This document shows positions 7,542 through 15,391 of a stretch of 64,000 bases of DNA, one piece after another; position 1 is the stretch's first letter, and each line of letters opens with the position of its first letter. The stretch lies in assembly GCF_024359545.1 (NCBI RefSeq), contig NZ_JAKQZG010000011.1, positions 124,001 to 188,000 on the forward strand, read 5' to 3'. Origin of the DNA: Jiella marina. Its GTDB lineage: Bacteria; Pseudomonadota; Alphaproteobacteria; Rhizobiales; Rhizobiaceae. Made by a program: the position numbers and the translations under genes. The notes beneath the pieces are model-generated. The model was not told the DNA's origin and made no database searches. It worked only from the letters and a program-made list of their open reading frames with translations.

Positions 7542-8870
7542 ATGGCGGATGCAGACAGCCTGCTTCAGCCGATTTCGGACGCCGCACCCTGCGGGCCCGA
7601 TCTCGTCGCCGAATTCGACGGGGAGTTTCTCAACTTCCGCGATCGGATCGAAGCCATGCTGCCGGAGCGTTTTGCCGGCGGCCGCTTCATGCGCGAGGAC
7701 GGCCTGCCTTTCGAACCGCGCGAGATCAAGATCAGCACGGAAAAGAAGGCGATCGACGCGCTTCTCGAACGCTCGCGCGACATCCGGTTCGTGCTGATCG
7801 AGGCCCGGCTTTACCTGCTGACCGGCCGGCTTCAGGATTTCGCCGCCAGGCTCGATGCCATCGCGCAGCTTCTGGATCGCCACTGGGAGCACGTCCATCC
7901 CACCGACCCGATGAGCCGGCGGGCGGAACTGGAAGGTTTCGAGCCGCCCTCTTCGGGGCCGATCCCCCTGCAATTCGTGCCGCTCGTCCGGGACAAGCGC
8001 GCCGGCGCGATCCGCTATCGCGACTACATGATCGCTACGGGCGAGATCACCAGTCCCGAGGGCGAGTCGACGCCCGACGAGACCACGATCCTCGGCGCAC
8101 TCGCCGACGAGGCCAACAAGGCCGCCGTCGACGCGCTTTGCGAAACGCTCGACGCGATCAAGGGGCATTTCTCCGCCATATCCACGATCATGAGCGAGCG
8201 CGGCGGCTCTTCGACCGTTCCGAAGACCAGCGCCTTTCTCGGCGCATTGGCCCGCATCCGCGCCCTCGTCACCGAAGCGCGCGGCGAAGAGGCCGAGCCG
8301 GCCAAGGCCGCCGAGGACGCGGCAGCGAGCGGCACGGCGACTGCCCCCGCCACGACCGCCAACCTGTCCGCGCTTGCAACCATTCCGATTGGCAGCCATG
8401 GCGAGGCAGCGGCCGCCCTTGTCGCCGCCGAGCGCTATTTCACCCGGCTCGAACCCTCGGCCCCGTCTCTCCTTCTGGTGCATCAGGCCCGCAAGCTCAT
8501 TGGCCGGCCGTTGCTCGAAGCCCTGCAAGCCTTGGCACCTGACCTTGTCGCCTCGGCAAAGCTCGGGATCGCCGGGCCGCCGGGGTTCGAATTGGAAATC
8601 TCCCGGCTACAGACGCTCTCCGAAGCCGCACTTGCCGACCGCGTCGAACTGGAGATCGAACCCCAGGCCCCGAACGCAGAAGACGAATCGCGCTTCGAGG
8701 CCCAAACCCGCGAGCGTGCCGCCGGCCTGATCGCCAGTGTCGAGGCCTATTTCCTGCTGGCCGAACCATCCAGCCCGGTTCCGCTTCTCCTGGCCCGCGC
8801 CCGCGACCTTCTGGGCAAGGATTTCACGACGCTGATGCCCCAGATCTTCCCTTCCCTGCGATCCAACTAA
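7542..8870 (+). CDS. tssA: type VI secretion protein TssA
   Basis: TssA caps the baseplate and primes or stabilises sheath polymerisation. The 442-residue protein carries the ImpA N-terminal domain (about 8-125; PCGPDLVAEFDGEF, HWEHVHPTDP) and an Ala/Thr-rich linker near 245-280. Two TPR-like helical repeats of similar sequence follow (about 285-330 with AAAALVAAERYFTRLEPSAPSL, and about 390-440 with AAGLIASVEAYFLLAEPSSPVPLLL); both end in an LLxxAR-type motif, a visible internal duplication. It follows the OmpA-like gene in one operon, and a separate promoter precedes tssB. Confidence 0.93.
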   Translation: MADADSLLQPISDAAPCGPDLVAEFDGEFLNFRDRIEAMLPERFAGGRFMREDGLPFEPREIKISTEKKAIDALLERSRDIRFVLIEARLYLLTGRLQDFAARLDAIAQLLDRHWEHVHPTDPMSRRAELEGFEPPSSGPIPLQFVPLVRDKRAGAIRYRDYMIATGEITSPEGESTPDETTILGALADEANKAAVDALCETLDAIKGHFSAISTIMSERGGSSTVPKTSAFLGALARIRALVTEARGEEAEPAKAAEDAAASGTATAPATTANLSALATIPIGSHGEAAAALVAAERYFTRLEPSAPSLLLVHQARKLIGRPLLEALQALAPDLVASAKLGIAGPPGFELEISRLQTLSEAALADRVELEIEPQAPNAEDESRFEAQTRERAAGLIASVEAYFLLAEPSSPVPLLLARARDLLGKDFTTLMPQIFPSLRSN

Positions 8871-8945
8871 GGATGAGGCGAGTGCTGCGTTAAGCCTTTG
8901 GACGCATTCAAGGCGACGCGGCGTCAATTTCTCGCTTTGGTTTTA

Positions 8946-8974
8946 TTGACAATCTATAGCAACTCTGGCTTGCT
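8946..8974 (+). promoter_or_regulatory. candidate promoter of the tssB-clpV operon
   Basis: TTGACA at 8946-8951, 17 bases, then CTTGCT at 8969-8974; the -35 is perfect and the -10 poor. It stands in an AT-rich pocket of the 137-base gap before tssB. GTTGCAT, the core of the 12-mer found upstream of vgrG and ompA, occurs here on the minus strand at 8987-8993. Confidence 0.45.
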
Positions 8975-9007
8975 TTCATAGATCCAATGCAACGGGAGCA
9001 AGACGCC

Positions 9008-9577
9008 ATGGCCTCCGATTCCGGTCAGCGCTTCATCAAGCGGAACCGGCCGCCGCGGGTTCAGATCGCCTACGAGGATCCGCATGATTCCAACCGCCGT
9101 GTCGAACTGCCCTTCGTCATGGGTGTGATGGCCGACCTGTCCGGCAATGCCGGCGCGGAGAAACCGCCGGTCGGCGAGCGGCATCTCGAACAGGTGGACA
9201 TGGACACGTTCGACGAGCTGATGGCGAGCAAGGTCCAGCCGGGCGTCCGTTTCGCCGTCGAGAACAAGCTCGGGGACAAGGGCAGCGACAAGCTCAGCGT
9301 CGACCTGAAGTTCAAGAGCATGGACGATTTCTCGCCGGCCGCCGTCGCGAAGAACGTCCCGCCGCTCAAGAGCCTGCTCGAAGCGCGCCAGCAGCTCAAC
9401 AATCTGCGCAGCTACATGACCGGGCGGGTGAAGGCCGAGGATATCCTGCAGAAGCTTCTCTCCGATCCCGAGCTGATGGCGGCGATCAAGGACCGCCGCG
9501 GCCAAGCGAAGGCCGCGGCCCTCACGGACGACACCAAGGATGCGGACGAGCCCAAAGCCGGCTCCGGCGACGAATGA
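9008..9577 (+). CDS. tssB: T6SS contractile sheath small subunit TssB
   Basis: TssB (VipA) and TssC form the contractile sheath that drives the Hcp-VgrG needle. The protein has the family landmarks SGQRFIKRNRPPRVQI at the start, VELPFVMGVMADLSG, and VDLKFKSMDDFSPAAVA followed by the helical SLLEARQQLNNLRSYM. The ATG at 9008 (189 residues) is preferred because GGGAG lies 11 bases upstream; an in-frame ATG at 8987 has no ribosome site and would add only MQREQDA. It is 24 bases ahead of tssC, with which it must be made in equal amounts. Confidence 0.95.
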   Translation: MASDSGQRFIKRNRPPRVQIAYEDPHDSNRRVELPFVMGVMADLSGNAGAEKPPVGERHLEQVDMDTFDELMASKVQPGVRFAVENKLGDKGSDKLSVDLKFKSMDDFSPAAVAKNVPPLKSLLEARQQLNNLRSYMTGRVKAEDILQKLLSDPELMAAIKDRRGQAKAAALTDDTKDADEPKAGSGDE

Positions 9578-9601
9578 CGGCCTGAAGGGGGGATCCGACC
9601 G

Positions 9602-11137
9602 ATGAGCAACAACCCGACCACCGCGCTCGACGAGCGCTCAGAGAGTGCCGTCGCCACCCGTGACGAGAGCGAGGCCGATGCCTTCGCCGAGATGCTGAAA
9701 CAAAGCATCAACCCCTCGCGCTCGGAAAGCCGCGACAAGGAGGTGGACGGTGCCTTCGACACGCTGATCGCCGAGGCGCTGTCGAACGCCGACCTCGTCT
9801 CGACCGATGTCTACGAGACCATCGAGGCGCTGATCGCCAAGATCGACGAGACCCTGTCCGACCAGGTCAACGCGATCATCCATCATCCGACCTTCCAGGA
9901 GATCGAGAGCGCCTGGCGCGGCCTCGAATATCTGGTCACCCATTCCGAGACCGACGCGAATCTGAAGCTGAAGGTGATGAATGTCGGCAAGATGGAGCTC
10001 TATCGCGAGCTCGAGACCTATCGCGGCGCGCGCTGGGACCAGAGCCCGCTGTTCAAGGAGATCTACGAGGCCGAGTTCGGCCAGCTCGGCGGCCAGCCCT
10101 ATGGCGCGCTGATCGGCGACTACTACTTCGAGAAATCGCCCACCGACATCGCGCTCCTGCGCCATCTGGGCAAGATCGCGTCCGCCTCCCATTGCCCGTT
10201 CATCGCATCCGCCGGCCCGGCCCTTCTCGACATGGAAAGCTGGACCGAGCTCTCGACGCCGCGCGACATCTCGACGGTTCTCGACACGCCGGACTTCGCC
10301 GCCTGGAAATCGCTGCGGGATTCGGAGAACTCCCGCTATATCGGCCTCTGCATGCCGCGGGTGCTCGCACGCGAGCCCTATGGCGCGAAATCGGTGCCCG
10401 TCGAGGAATTCGGCTTCGAGGAGGAGACGGACGGTCACGCGGGCAAGAAATACGCCTGGATGAACGCCTCCTACACCTTCGCCGCCAACATCAACCGCGC
10501 CTTCAAGGAGTATGGCTGGACGGTGCGGATCCGGGGCGTCAATTCCGGCGGCGAGGTGGCCGATCTTCCGACCCACGCCTTCCCGACCAGCGACCCGGCA
10601 GCCGGCGGCGGCAAGATGGTCGACCTCAAATGCCCGACCGAGATCGCGATCTCCGACCGCCGAGAGGCGGAGCTTTCCAAGGCCGGCCTCCTGCCGCTGA
10701 TCCACCGCAAGAACACCGACAAGGCGGCCTTCATCGGCGCCCAGTCGCTCTATCGGCCGAAAGCCTATGACGACGCGGAGGCGACGGCCTCCGACAATCT
10801 GTCCTCGCGGCTGCCCTACATGTTCGCCGTCTCCCGCTTCGGCCATTACCTGAAGCAGATGGTGCGCGATCATATCGGTACCTACAAGGAACAGGAAAAG
10901 CTGCAGAACTGGCTGCAGACCTGGATCTACCAATATGTCGACGGCGATCCCTTGAACTCGTCCGACGAGGCCAAGGCCAAGCGCCCTCTGGCCGAGGCCC
11001 GGGTCGAAGTGTTCCCGGACGAGGAAAACCCCGGCTATTACGGCGCGAAATTCTACCTGCGCCCGCATTTCCAGCTCGAAGGCATGGATATCGGCCTCAG
11101 CCTCGTCTCCAAGCTTCCCAAGAACGCCGAGAGCTGA
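9602..11137 (+). CDS. tssC: T6SS contractile sheath large subunit TssC
   Basis: The 511-residue VipB-family protein is the main sheath subunit. Family signatures include HPTFQEIESAWRGLEYLV, PYGALIGDYYFEKSP, FIASAGPALL, WKSLRDSENSRYIGLCMPR and the C-terminal PGYYGAKFYLRPHFQLEGM, which leads into the strand interlocking with neighbouring protomers. GGGGGAT provides a ribosome site a few bases before the ATG. Length and content are normal, with no sign of damage. A strong hairpin follows the stop and separates it from hcp. Confidence 0.97.
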   Translation: MSNNPTTALDERSESAVATRDESEADAFAEMLKQSINPSRSESRDKEVDGAFDTLIAEALSNADLVSTDVYETIEALIAKIDETLSDQVNAIIHHPTFQEIESAWRGLEYLVTHSETDANLKLKVMNVGKMELYRELETYRGARWDQSPLFKEIYEAEFGQLGGQPYGALIGDYYFEKSPTDIALLRHLGKIASASHCPFIASAGPALLDMESWTELSTPRDISTVLDTPDFAAWKSLRDSENSRYIGLCMPRVLAREPYGAKSVPVEEFGFEEETDGHAGKKYAWMNASYTFAANINRAFKEYGWTVRIRGVNSGGEVADLPTHAFPTSDPAAGGGKMVDLKCPTEIAISDRREAELSKAGLLPLIHRKNTDKAAFIGAQSLYRPKAYDDAEATASDNLSSRLPYMFAVSRFGHYLKQMVRDHIGTYKEQEKLQNWLQTWIYQYVDGDPLNSSDEAKAKRPLAEARVEVFPDEENPGYYGAKFYLRPHFQLEGMDIGLSLVSKLPKNAES

Positions 11138-11187
11138 CGCGCCGGCTCCGGCGCCCGGCCGCCGTCACCGTTCGGCCGGCGCGTTTT
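11138..11187 (+). terminator. GC-rich hairpin with T-run between tssC and hcp
   Basis: CGCGCCGG (11138-11145) pairs perfectly with CCGGCGCG (11176-11183), followed by TTTT. The loop is about 30 bases and can itself fold. Lying directly after the tssC stop, it looks like a partial terminator or a 3' RNA-stabilising hairpin. Confidence 0.5.
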
Positions 11188-11245
11188 CTAGACCAACAGT
11201 TTTCAACGGGCGGAACGGCCGCCCGATCATCACCGGAGAGGCGAC

Positions 11246-11734
11246 ATGGCAGTCGATATTTTTCTCAAGATCGATGGCATCCCGGGCGAAGCCCAGGACG
11301 AAAAGCACCAGGGCGAGATCGACGTTCTCGCCTGGAACTGGGGGCTCGCCCAGAGTGGCACGACCCATATGGGCCCGGGCGCCGGCTCGGGCAAAGTCTC
11401 GGTGCAGGACATCACCTTCACCAAGTATTGCGACAAGTCGACCACCAACATCATGAAATACTGCTCCAACGGCAAGCACATTCCGAAGGCGCTTCTCACG
11501 ATCCGCAAGGCCGGCGGTGACGCCCCGGTCGAATATTTCAAGCTGGACATGACCGATCTCATCGTCTCCTCCTACGCCACCGGCGGCTCTGCGGACGGGC
11601 TCGACCGGCTGCAGGAGACGATCACGCTCAACTTTCGCAAGTTCAACGTGACCTACACCGAGCAGACCAAGCAGGGCACGCCGGGCGCTTCGACGGAAGC
11701 GACCTGGGACATCGCCGCGAATGTCGGCTCGTAG
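11246..11734 (+). CDS. tssD: T6SS tube protein Hcp (TssD)
   Basis: Hcp hexamers stack into the inner tube and are released in bulk. The 162-residue protein shows the family start MAVDIFLKIDGIPGEAQD, the HQGEIDVLAWNWGLAQS strand and VQDITFTKYCDKST, KALLTIRKAG and FRKFNVTYTEQ; no C-terminal effector is fused. GGAGAGG precedes the ATG by about 6 bases. Hairpins before (11138-11187) and after (11769-11793) isolate it within the operon, fitting a need for far more Hcp than baseplate protein. Confidence 0.97.
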   Translation: MAVDIFLKIDGIPGEAQDEKHQGEIDVLAWNWGLAQSGTTHMGPGAGSGKVSVQDITFTKYCDKSTTNIMKYCSNGKHIPKALLTIRKAGGDAPVEYFKLDMTDLIVSSYATGGSADGLDRLQETITLNFRKFNVTYTEQTKQGTPGASTEATWDIAANVGS

Positions 11735-11768
11735 GGTCGGGGTATAACGCCCCTCCCCTTGCCGTCTC

Positions 11769-11793
11769 GGCGCTCCGCCACGAACGGAGCGCC
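11769..11793 (+). terminator. hairpin after hcp
   Basis: A perfect 9-bp stem GGCGCTCCG / CGGAGCGCC with a 7-base loop stands 35 bases after the hcp stop, followed by ACTTTC with no real T-run. It is probably an mRNA-stabilising or attenuating hairpin rather than a full stop, because tssE-clpV continue downstream without a visible promoter. Confidence 0.55.
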
Positions 11794-11841
11794 ACTTTCA
11801 ACTGAAACCCGTCTCCTTCGCCTTGTCCCGGGAGCCCGTCC

Positions 11842-12432
11842 ATGGCTCGCGTCCCGACCCATGACCGCTATCAGGCACCCCTGATGCTCGCCTTCGCCGA
11901 GCCGCATCGCCGCCGGCAGGCGCTCGAGAAGGATTCGCGTCAGGGGAGCGAGCAGAGCCCGGAACGGGCGAAATCGCTGGTCGCAGCGCCGGGCCGCGTG
12001 GCCGGCCGCCGCGAGATCATCGCCGGCTTCCGCCGAAGCCTGGAAACGCTCGCGAACACCATCGACCTCGCCTCCGCCCGCGACCTCGAACCCTATCCGA
12101 TGGTCGCGGGCTCGATCCTCAATTACGGCCTTCCCGACGTCACGCCGCTCACCGCCGGCTCGCTGGCGGTCGCAAGTCTCGTCGACGAACTGCGCCAGGC
12201 GCTTCTGCGCCACGAGCCCCGGCTGATCGCCGAAAGCCTTCTCGTCGAGCAGGGAAGCCGCACCGGCTTCATCGCCGATGCCAGCGGTTTCGACAGCGAG
12301 CGCCAGCGGCTGCGCTTCGAGATCTCCGCCGAACTCGCCTTCAACCCGCAGCCGATCCCCGTCGCCTTCCACGCCGATCTCGACGTCGCTGCCGGCAAGG
12401 TCGCGATCGACACCGCGACGCTCGTCTCATGA
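11842..12432 (+). CDS. tssE: T6SS baseplate protein TssE (gp25-like)
   Basis: TssE is the gp25-like wedge component from which the sheath starts to polymerise. The 196-residue protein has a basic, disordered N-terminus (to about 55), then the gp25 core: GRREIIAGFRRSLETLANT, the family motif SILNYGLPDV and a C-terminal half with FEISAELAFNPQPIPVAF. It overlaps tssF by four bases (ATGA), so the baseplate genes E-F-G are translationally coupled. Confidence 0.92.
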   Translation: MARVPTHDRYQAPLMLAFAEPHRRRQALEKDSRQGSEQSPERAKSLVAAPGRVAGRREIIAGFRRSLETLANTIDLASARDLEPYPMVAGSILNYGLPDVTPLTAGSLAVASLVDELRQALLRHEPRLIAESLLVEQGSRTGFIADASGFDSERQRLRFEISAELAFNPQPIPVAFHADLDVAAGKVAIDTATLVS

Positions 12433-14369
12433 ACGAGGCCTTCCTTGCCGCCTATGAGGACGAGCTGGCGATTCTCTATGAACGCGCCCAGGAATTCGCC
12501 GACGAGTTTCCGGGCGTCGCCGAGCGCCTGGGCGGGCTCAAGCGCGAGACCATGGACCCCGGCATCAAGGGGCTTCTGGAAGGGGCCGCCTTCATGGCCG
12601 CGAGGGTGCAGCTCGAACTGAAGGCCGAGTTTTCGACCTTCACGAGCGAGCTTCTGGAGCGCCTGCTTCCCGGCCATCTGGAACCGATACCCTCGGCCGC
12701 CCTCGTCGCCAGCGAACCCGACCCGCAGGATGGGGCGAACGAGGCGGCGAAGGTGATTCCGGCCGGCGCGATCATGGAGAGCGTCCACCGTGACGCCGCG
12801 CGGGGCGTTGCCTGCCGCTTTCGGTTGGGAAGCCCGATCACGGTCTGGCCAATCGCGATCGCGCGGGCGGAATATCACGCCTCGCCCGCGCCCCTCCAGG
12901 CGCTCGATCCCGGAACCCGGCCGGACACGCTGGCGGGGTTAAGATTGTCGCTGAAACGGCTGCAACCGCCGGTACAGCCGGGTTCGCCCGAAAAGATCAA
13001 ACCCTTCGCGCTTCCGGGCCTTGATAGCCTCGTCATCCACATCATCGGCTACCGGGCCGAGCAGGACCTGATCTACGAACAGCTCTTCGCCCGGCTGAAC
13101 GCCATCACGCTGCGCTATCTCGACCAGAACGGCGATCCACGCTTTCGCCGTCTGCCGCTGTCGGCCATCGGACAGATCGGCTTTTCCCGCGACGAAAGCC
13201 TGTTTCCGCCCGACGATCACGTCTCGCCGGGCTTTGCCTTGCTCAGAGAATTTTTTGCCTTTCCGGACCGATTTCTCGGCTTTCGCCTGACCGGCCTCGC
13301 CAAGGCGCTGAACGGCATCGAGGCGGCCGAGATCGACCTCGTCTTCGAGTTTTCCGAAGCCGCGCCGACGCTGGCAGCCCGCGTCTCGGCCCAGAGTTTC
13401 CGGCTCTTCGCGGCGCCTTGCGTCAATCTCTTCGAAAAGGCCTGCGACCGCATCCGGCTGACGGCAGGCCGCTTCGAGCATGCGGTCGTGCCCGATCGCA
13501 GCGCGCTTCTGGAATATGAACCGCATCGCGTGATGAAGGTCGCCGCACATTTTTCCGGCAGAGCGGACAGCCTGCCGGTCGAGCCGCTCTACGCCCCGGC
13601 CTCCGCCGTTCCGGCCGGCGAGGAGGCGATGACCTACACGACCCGCCGCCTGCCGCGCCGCCTGACCGATCGGGAGCGGCGTCACGGATCGAGCCCGTCC
13701 TATCGCGGCACCGATCTGTTCCTCACGCTCGGCGACCAGACGACGCTCGATGAAGACCGCTCTCCGCGCGAACTCGCCGCCACCGCGCTCTGCTCCAACC
13801 GCCATCTCGCCGGCGAACTGGCCGCCGTCCCAGGCGGCGGCAAGATGCGGCTTCTGGGAAACAGCGAATTGCCGGTGACGGCAATCGTCGGGCCGACCCC
13901 GCCCCGCGAGGCGATCGCCACCGGCAAAGGTCGCCGGGGCGCGGCCGCGACGGGCGACGTGTTGTGGCGGCTCCTGAGCTTCCTGTCGTTCAATCACACG
14001 GGGCTGGCCAGCGGCGATGCCAGGGCCGCCGCCGATGCACTCCGCGAAATCCTGTCGCTTTATTCGGATGCGTCGGACATCGCCGCCGAGCGGCGCCTGC
14101 GCGGCATTCTTGCGATCGAATGCCGGCCGGTGACACGCCGGCTGCGGCGCCCGGACGGGTTTCACGGCGCGCGCGGCATCGAGGCGACGATCACGCTGGA
14201 CGACGCCGCCTTCGAAGGCGCGGGCGTCATGCTGCTCGGCGCCGTGCTGGAGCGTTTCCTCGCCGATCTCTCCGGCGTCAACTCCTTCGTCGAGACCGTG
14301 GTCGCGACACCTGGCCGGGGCATCGTCAAGCGCTGGCCACCACGCTCGGGCACGGGGCCGGTCCTGTGA
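12429..14369 (+). CDS. tssF: T6SS baseplate protein TssF
   Basis: TssF (ImpG/VasA family) is the large wedge subunit of the baseplate. The 646-residue product begins in the family manner (FLAAYEDELAILYERAQEFADEFPGVAERLG) and contains DPGIKGLLEGAAFMAARVQLELKAEF and LLERLLPGHLEPIPSAALV. Later it has ECRPVTRRLRRPDGFHGARGIEATITLDD and ends near SFVETVVATPGRGIVKRWPPRSG, both typical of the family. It overlaps tssE and tssG by four bases at each end. No defects seen. Confidence 0.95.
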   Translation: MNEAFLAAYEDELAILYERAQEFADEFPGVAERLGGLKRETMDPGIKGLLEGAAFMAARVQLELKAEFSTFTSELLERLLPGHLEPIPSAALVASEPDPQDGANEAAKVIPAGAIMESVHRDAARGVACRFRLGSPITVWPIAIARAEYHASPAPLQALDPGTRPDTLAGLRLSLKRLQPPVQPGSPEKIKPFALPGLDSLVIHIIGYRAEQDLIYEQLFARLNAITLRYLDQNGDPRFRRLPLSAIGQIGFSRDESLFPPDDHVSPGFALLREFFAFPDRFLGFRLTGLAKALNGIEAAEIDLVFEFSEAAPTLAARVSAQSFRLFAAPCVNLFEKACDRIRLTAGRFEHAVVPDRSALLEYEPHRVMKVAAHFSGRADSLPVEPLYAPASAVPAGEEAMTYTTRRLPRRLTDRERRHGSSPSYRGTDLFLTLGDQTTLDEDRSPRELAATALCSNRHLAGELAAVPGGGKMRLLGNSELPVTAIVGPTPPREAIATGKGRRGAAATGDVLWRLLSFLSFNHTGLASGDARAAADALREILSLYSDASDIAAERRLRGILAIECRPVTRRLRRPDGFHGARGIEATITLDDAAFEGAGVMLLGAVLERFLADLSGVNSFVETVVATPGRGIVKRWPPRSGTGPVL

Positions 14370-15391
14370 CGCTCAAAGACGACATCGCCGCCGATCCCGA
14401 CGCGATCGACCTCTTCGTGCTCTTGCGAGCGATCGAGCGCGGCGCGCCCGACAAGCCGCGCATCGGCAAGAGCCGCACGGCGCGTGAGGACGCGGTGACG
14501 CTCGGCCAGGAGCCCTACGTCGATTTTCCCGTCGGCAACGTCGCAGGGCTGGCGGTGCAGGGCGATCGGGCCCATGTGACGACGCGCTTTCTCGGCCTGT
14601 TCGGACCACAGGGTGCCCTGCCCCTGGCCACGACGCTGGAAGCGCTCGCCTGGCGCGACGCGCGCGATCCGTCCTTCCTGCGTTTCACCGAGATCTTCTC
14701 GAACCGCTTCCTTCAACTGTTCTTCCGCGCCTGGGCCGATGCCCGGCCGATCGCCCAGCATGACCGGCCGGATGATGACCGGTTTGCCCTTTATCTCGGC
14801 GCTCTCGCGGGCCTCGGCACGCCGTCGGTCAGGCAGAGCGGCATCGTGCCCGACGGGGCGAAGATCGGCTTCGCCGGGCTTGTGTCGCCCCGCGTGAAAA
14901 CGCCGGCTCAACTCGCCCTGCTCATCCACGGCGTCCTCGACGTGACGGTGCGGGTGGTCGAGCGGGTTCCAAGCTGGCTCGTCTTCGACGCTGGCGAGCA
15001 GACGGCGATCGGCCGGGCTCGATCGAGCCTTGGCCGGGATACGGCGATCGGCGCGCGCATGCTGTCGCTGAGCGACAAGATTGCCGTCGAAATCCGCGCG
15101 GCAAGCCTTGCCGAATACCGCGACTACCTCCCAGGCGGTGCCGAGGCAGCACGTCTCTCCGACCTGATCTTCCTGGCGCTCGGCCGCCGGGTGGAGACTG
15201 AAATCCGCCTCGGCCTGCCCGCCCATCTCGCCGAGCCCGTGCGGCTCGGGCGCTGCGGCCAGCTTGGCTGGACCGGCTGGATCGCCCCGCCCGAGGCCGG
15301 CCGACCCAACTCCGATCGCATGCGCTTCGACGCCCGCTATACGACGCCGCCTCCGACCGCAAGGCGGCAAACCGAGGATGCCGCCCCATGA
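14366..15391 (+). CDS. tssG: T6SS baseplate protein TssG
   Basis: TssG (ImpH/VasB) binds two TssF copies in the wedge. The GTG at 14366 overlaps the tssF stop (GTGA) and gives 341 residues, a normal length; the longer frame reaching back to 13964 runs inside tssF and is not real. Recognisable are DLFVLLRAIERGAP, PRIGKSRTAREDAVTLGQEP, TRFLGLFGPQGALP, RFTEIFSNRFLQLFFRAWADARP and the C-terminal RLGRCGQLGWTGWI. The stop overlaps the clpV start by four bases. Confidence 0.93.
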   Translation: MTLKDDIAADPDAIDLFVLLRAIERGAPDKPRIGKSRTAREDAVTLGQEPYVDFPVGNVAGLAVQGDRAHVTTRFLGLFGPQGALPLATTLEALAWRDARDPSFLRFTEIFSNRFLQLFFRAWADARPIAQHDRPDDDRFALYLGALAGLGTPSVRQSGIVPDGAKIGFAGLVSPRVKTPAQLALLIHGVLDVTVRVVERVPSWLVFDAGEQTAIGRARSSLGRDTAIGARMLSLSDKIAVEIRAASLAEYRDYLPGGAEAARLSDLIFLALGRRVETEIRLGLPAHLAEPVRLGRCGQLGWTGWIAPPEAGRPNSDRMRFDARYTTPPPTARRQTEDAAP

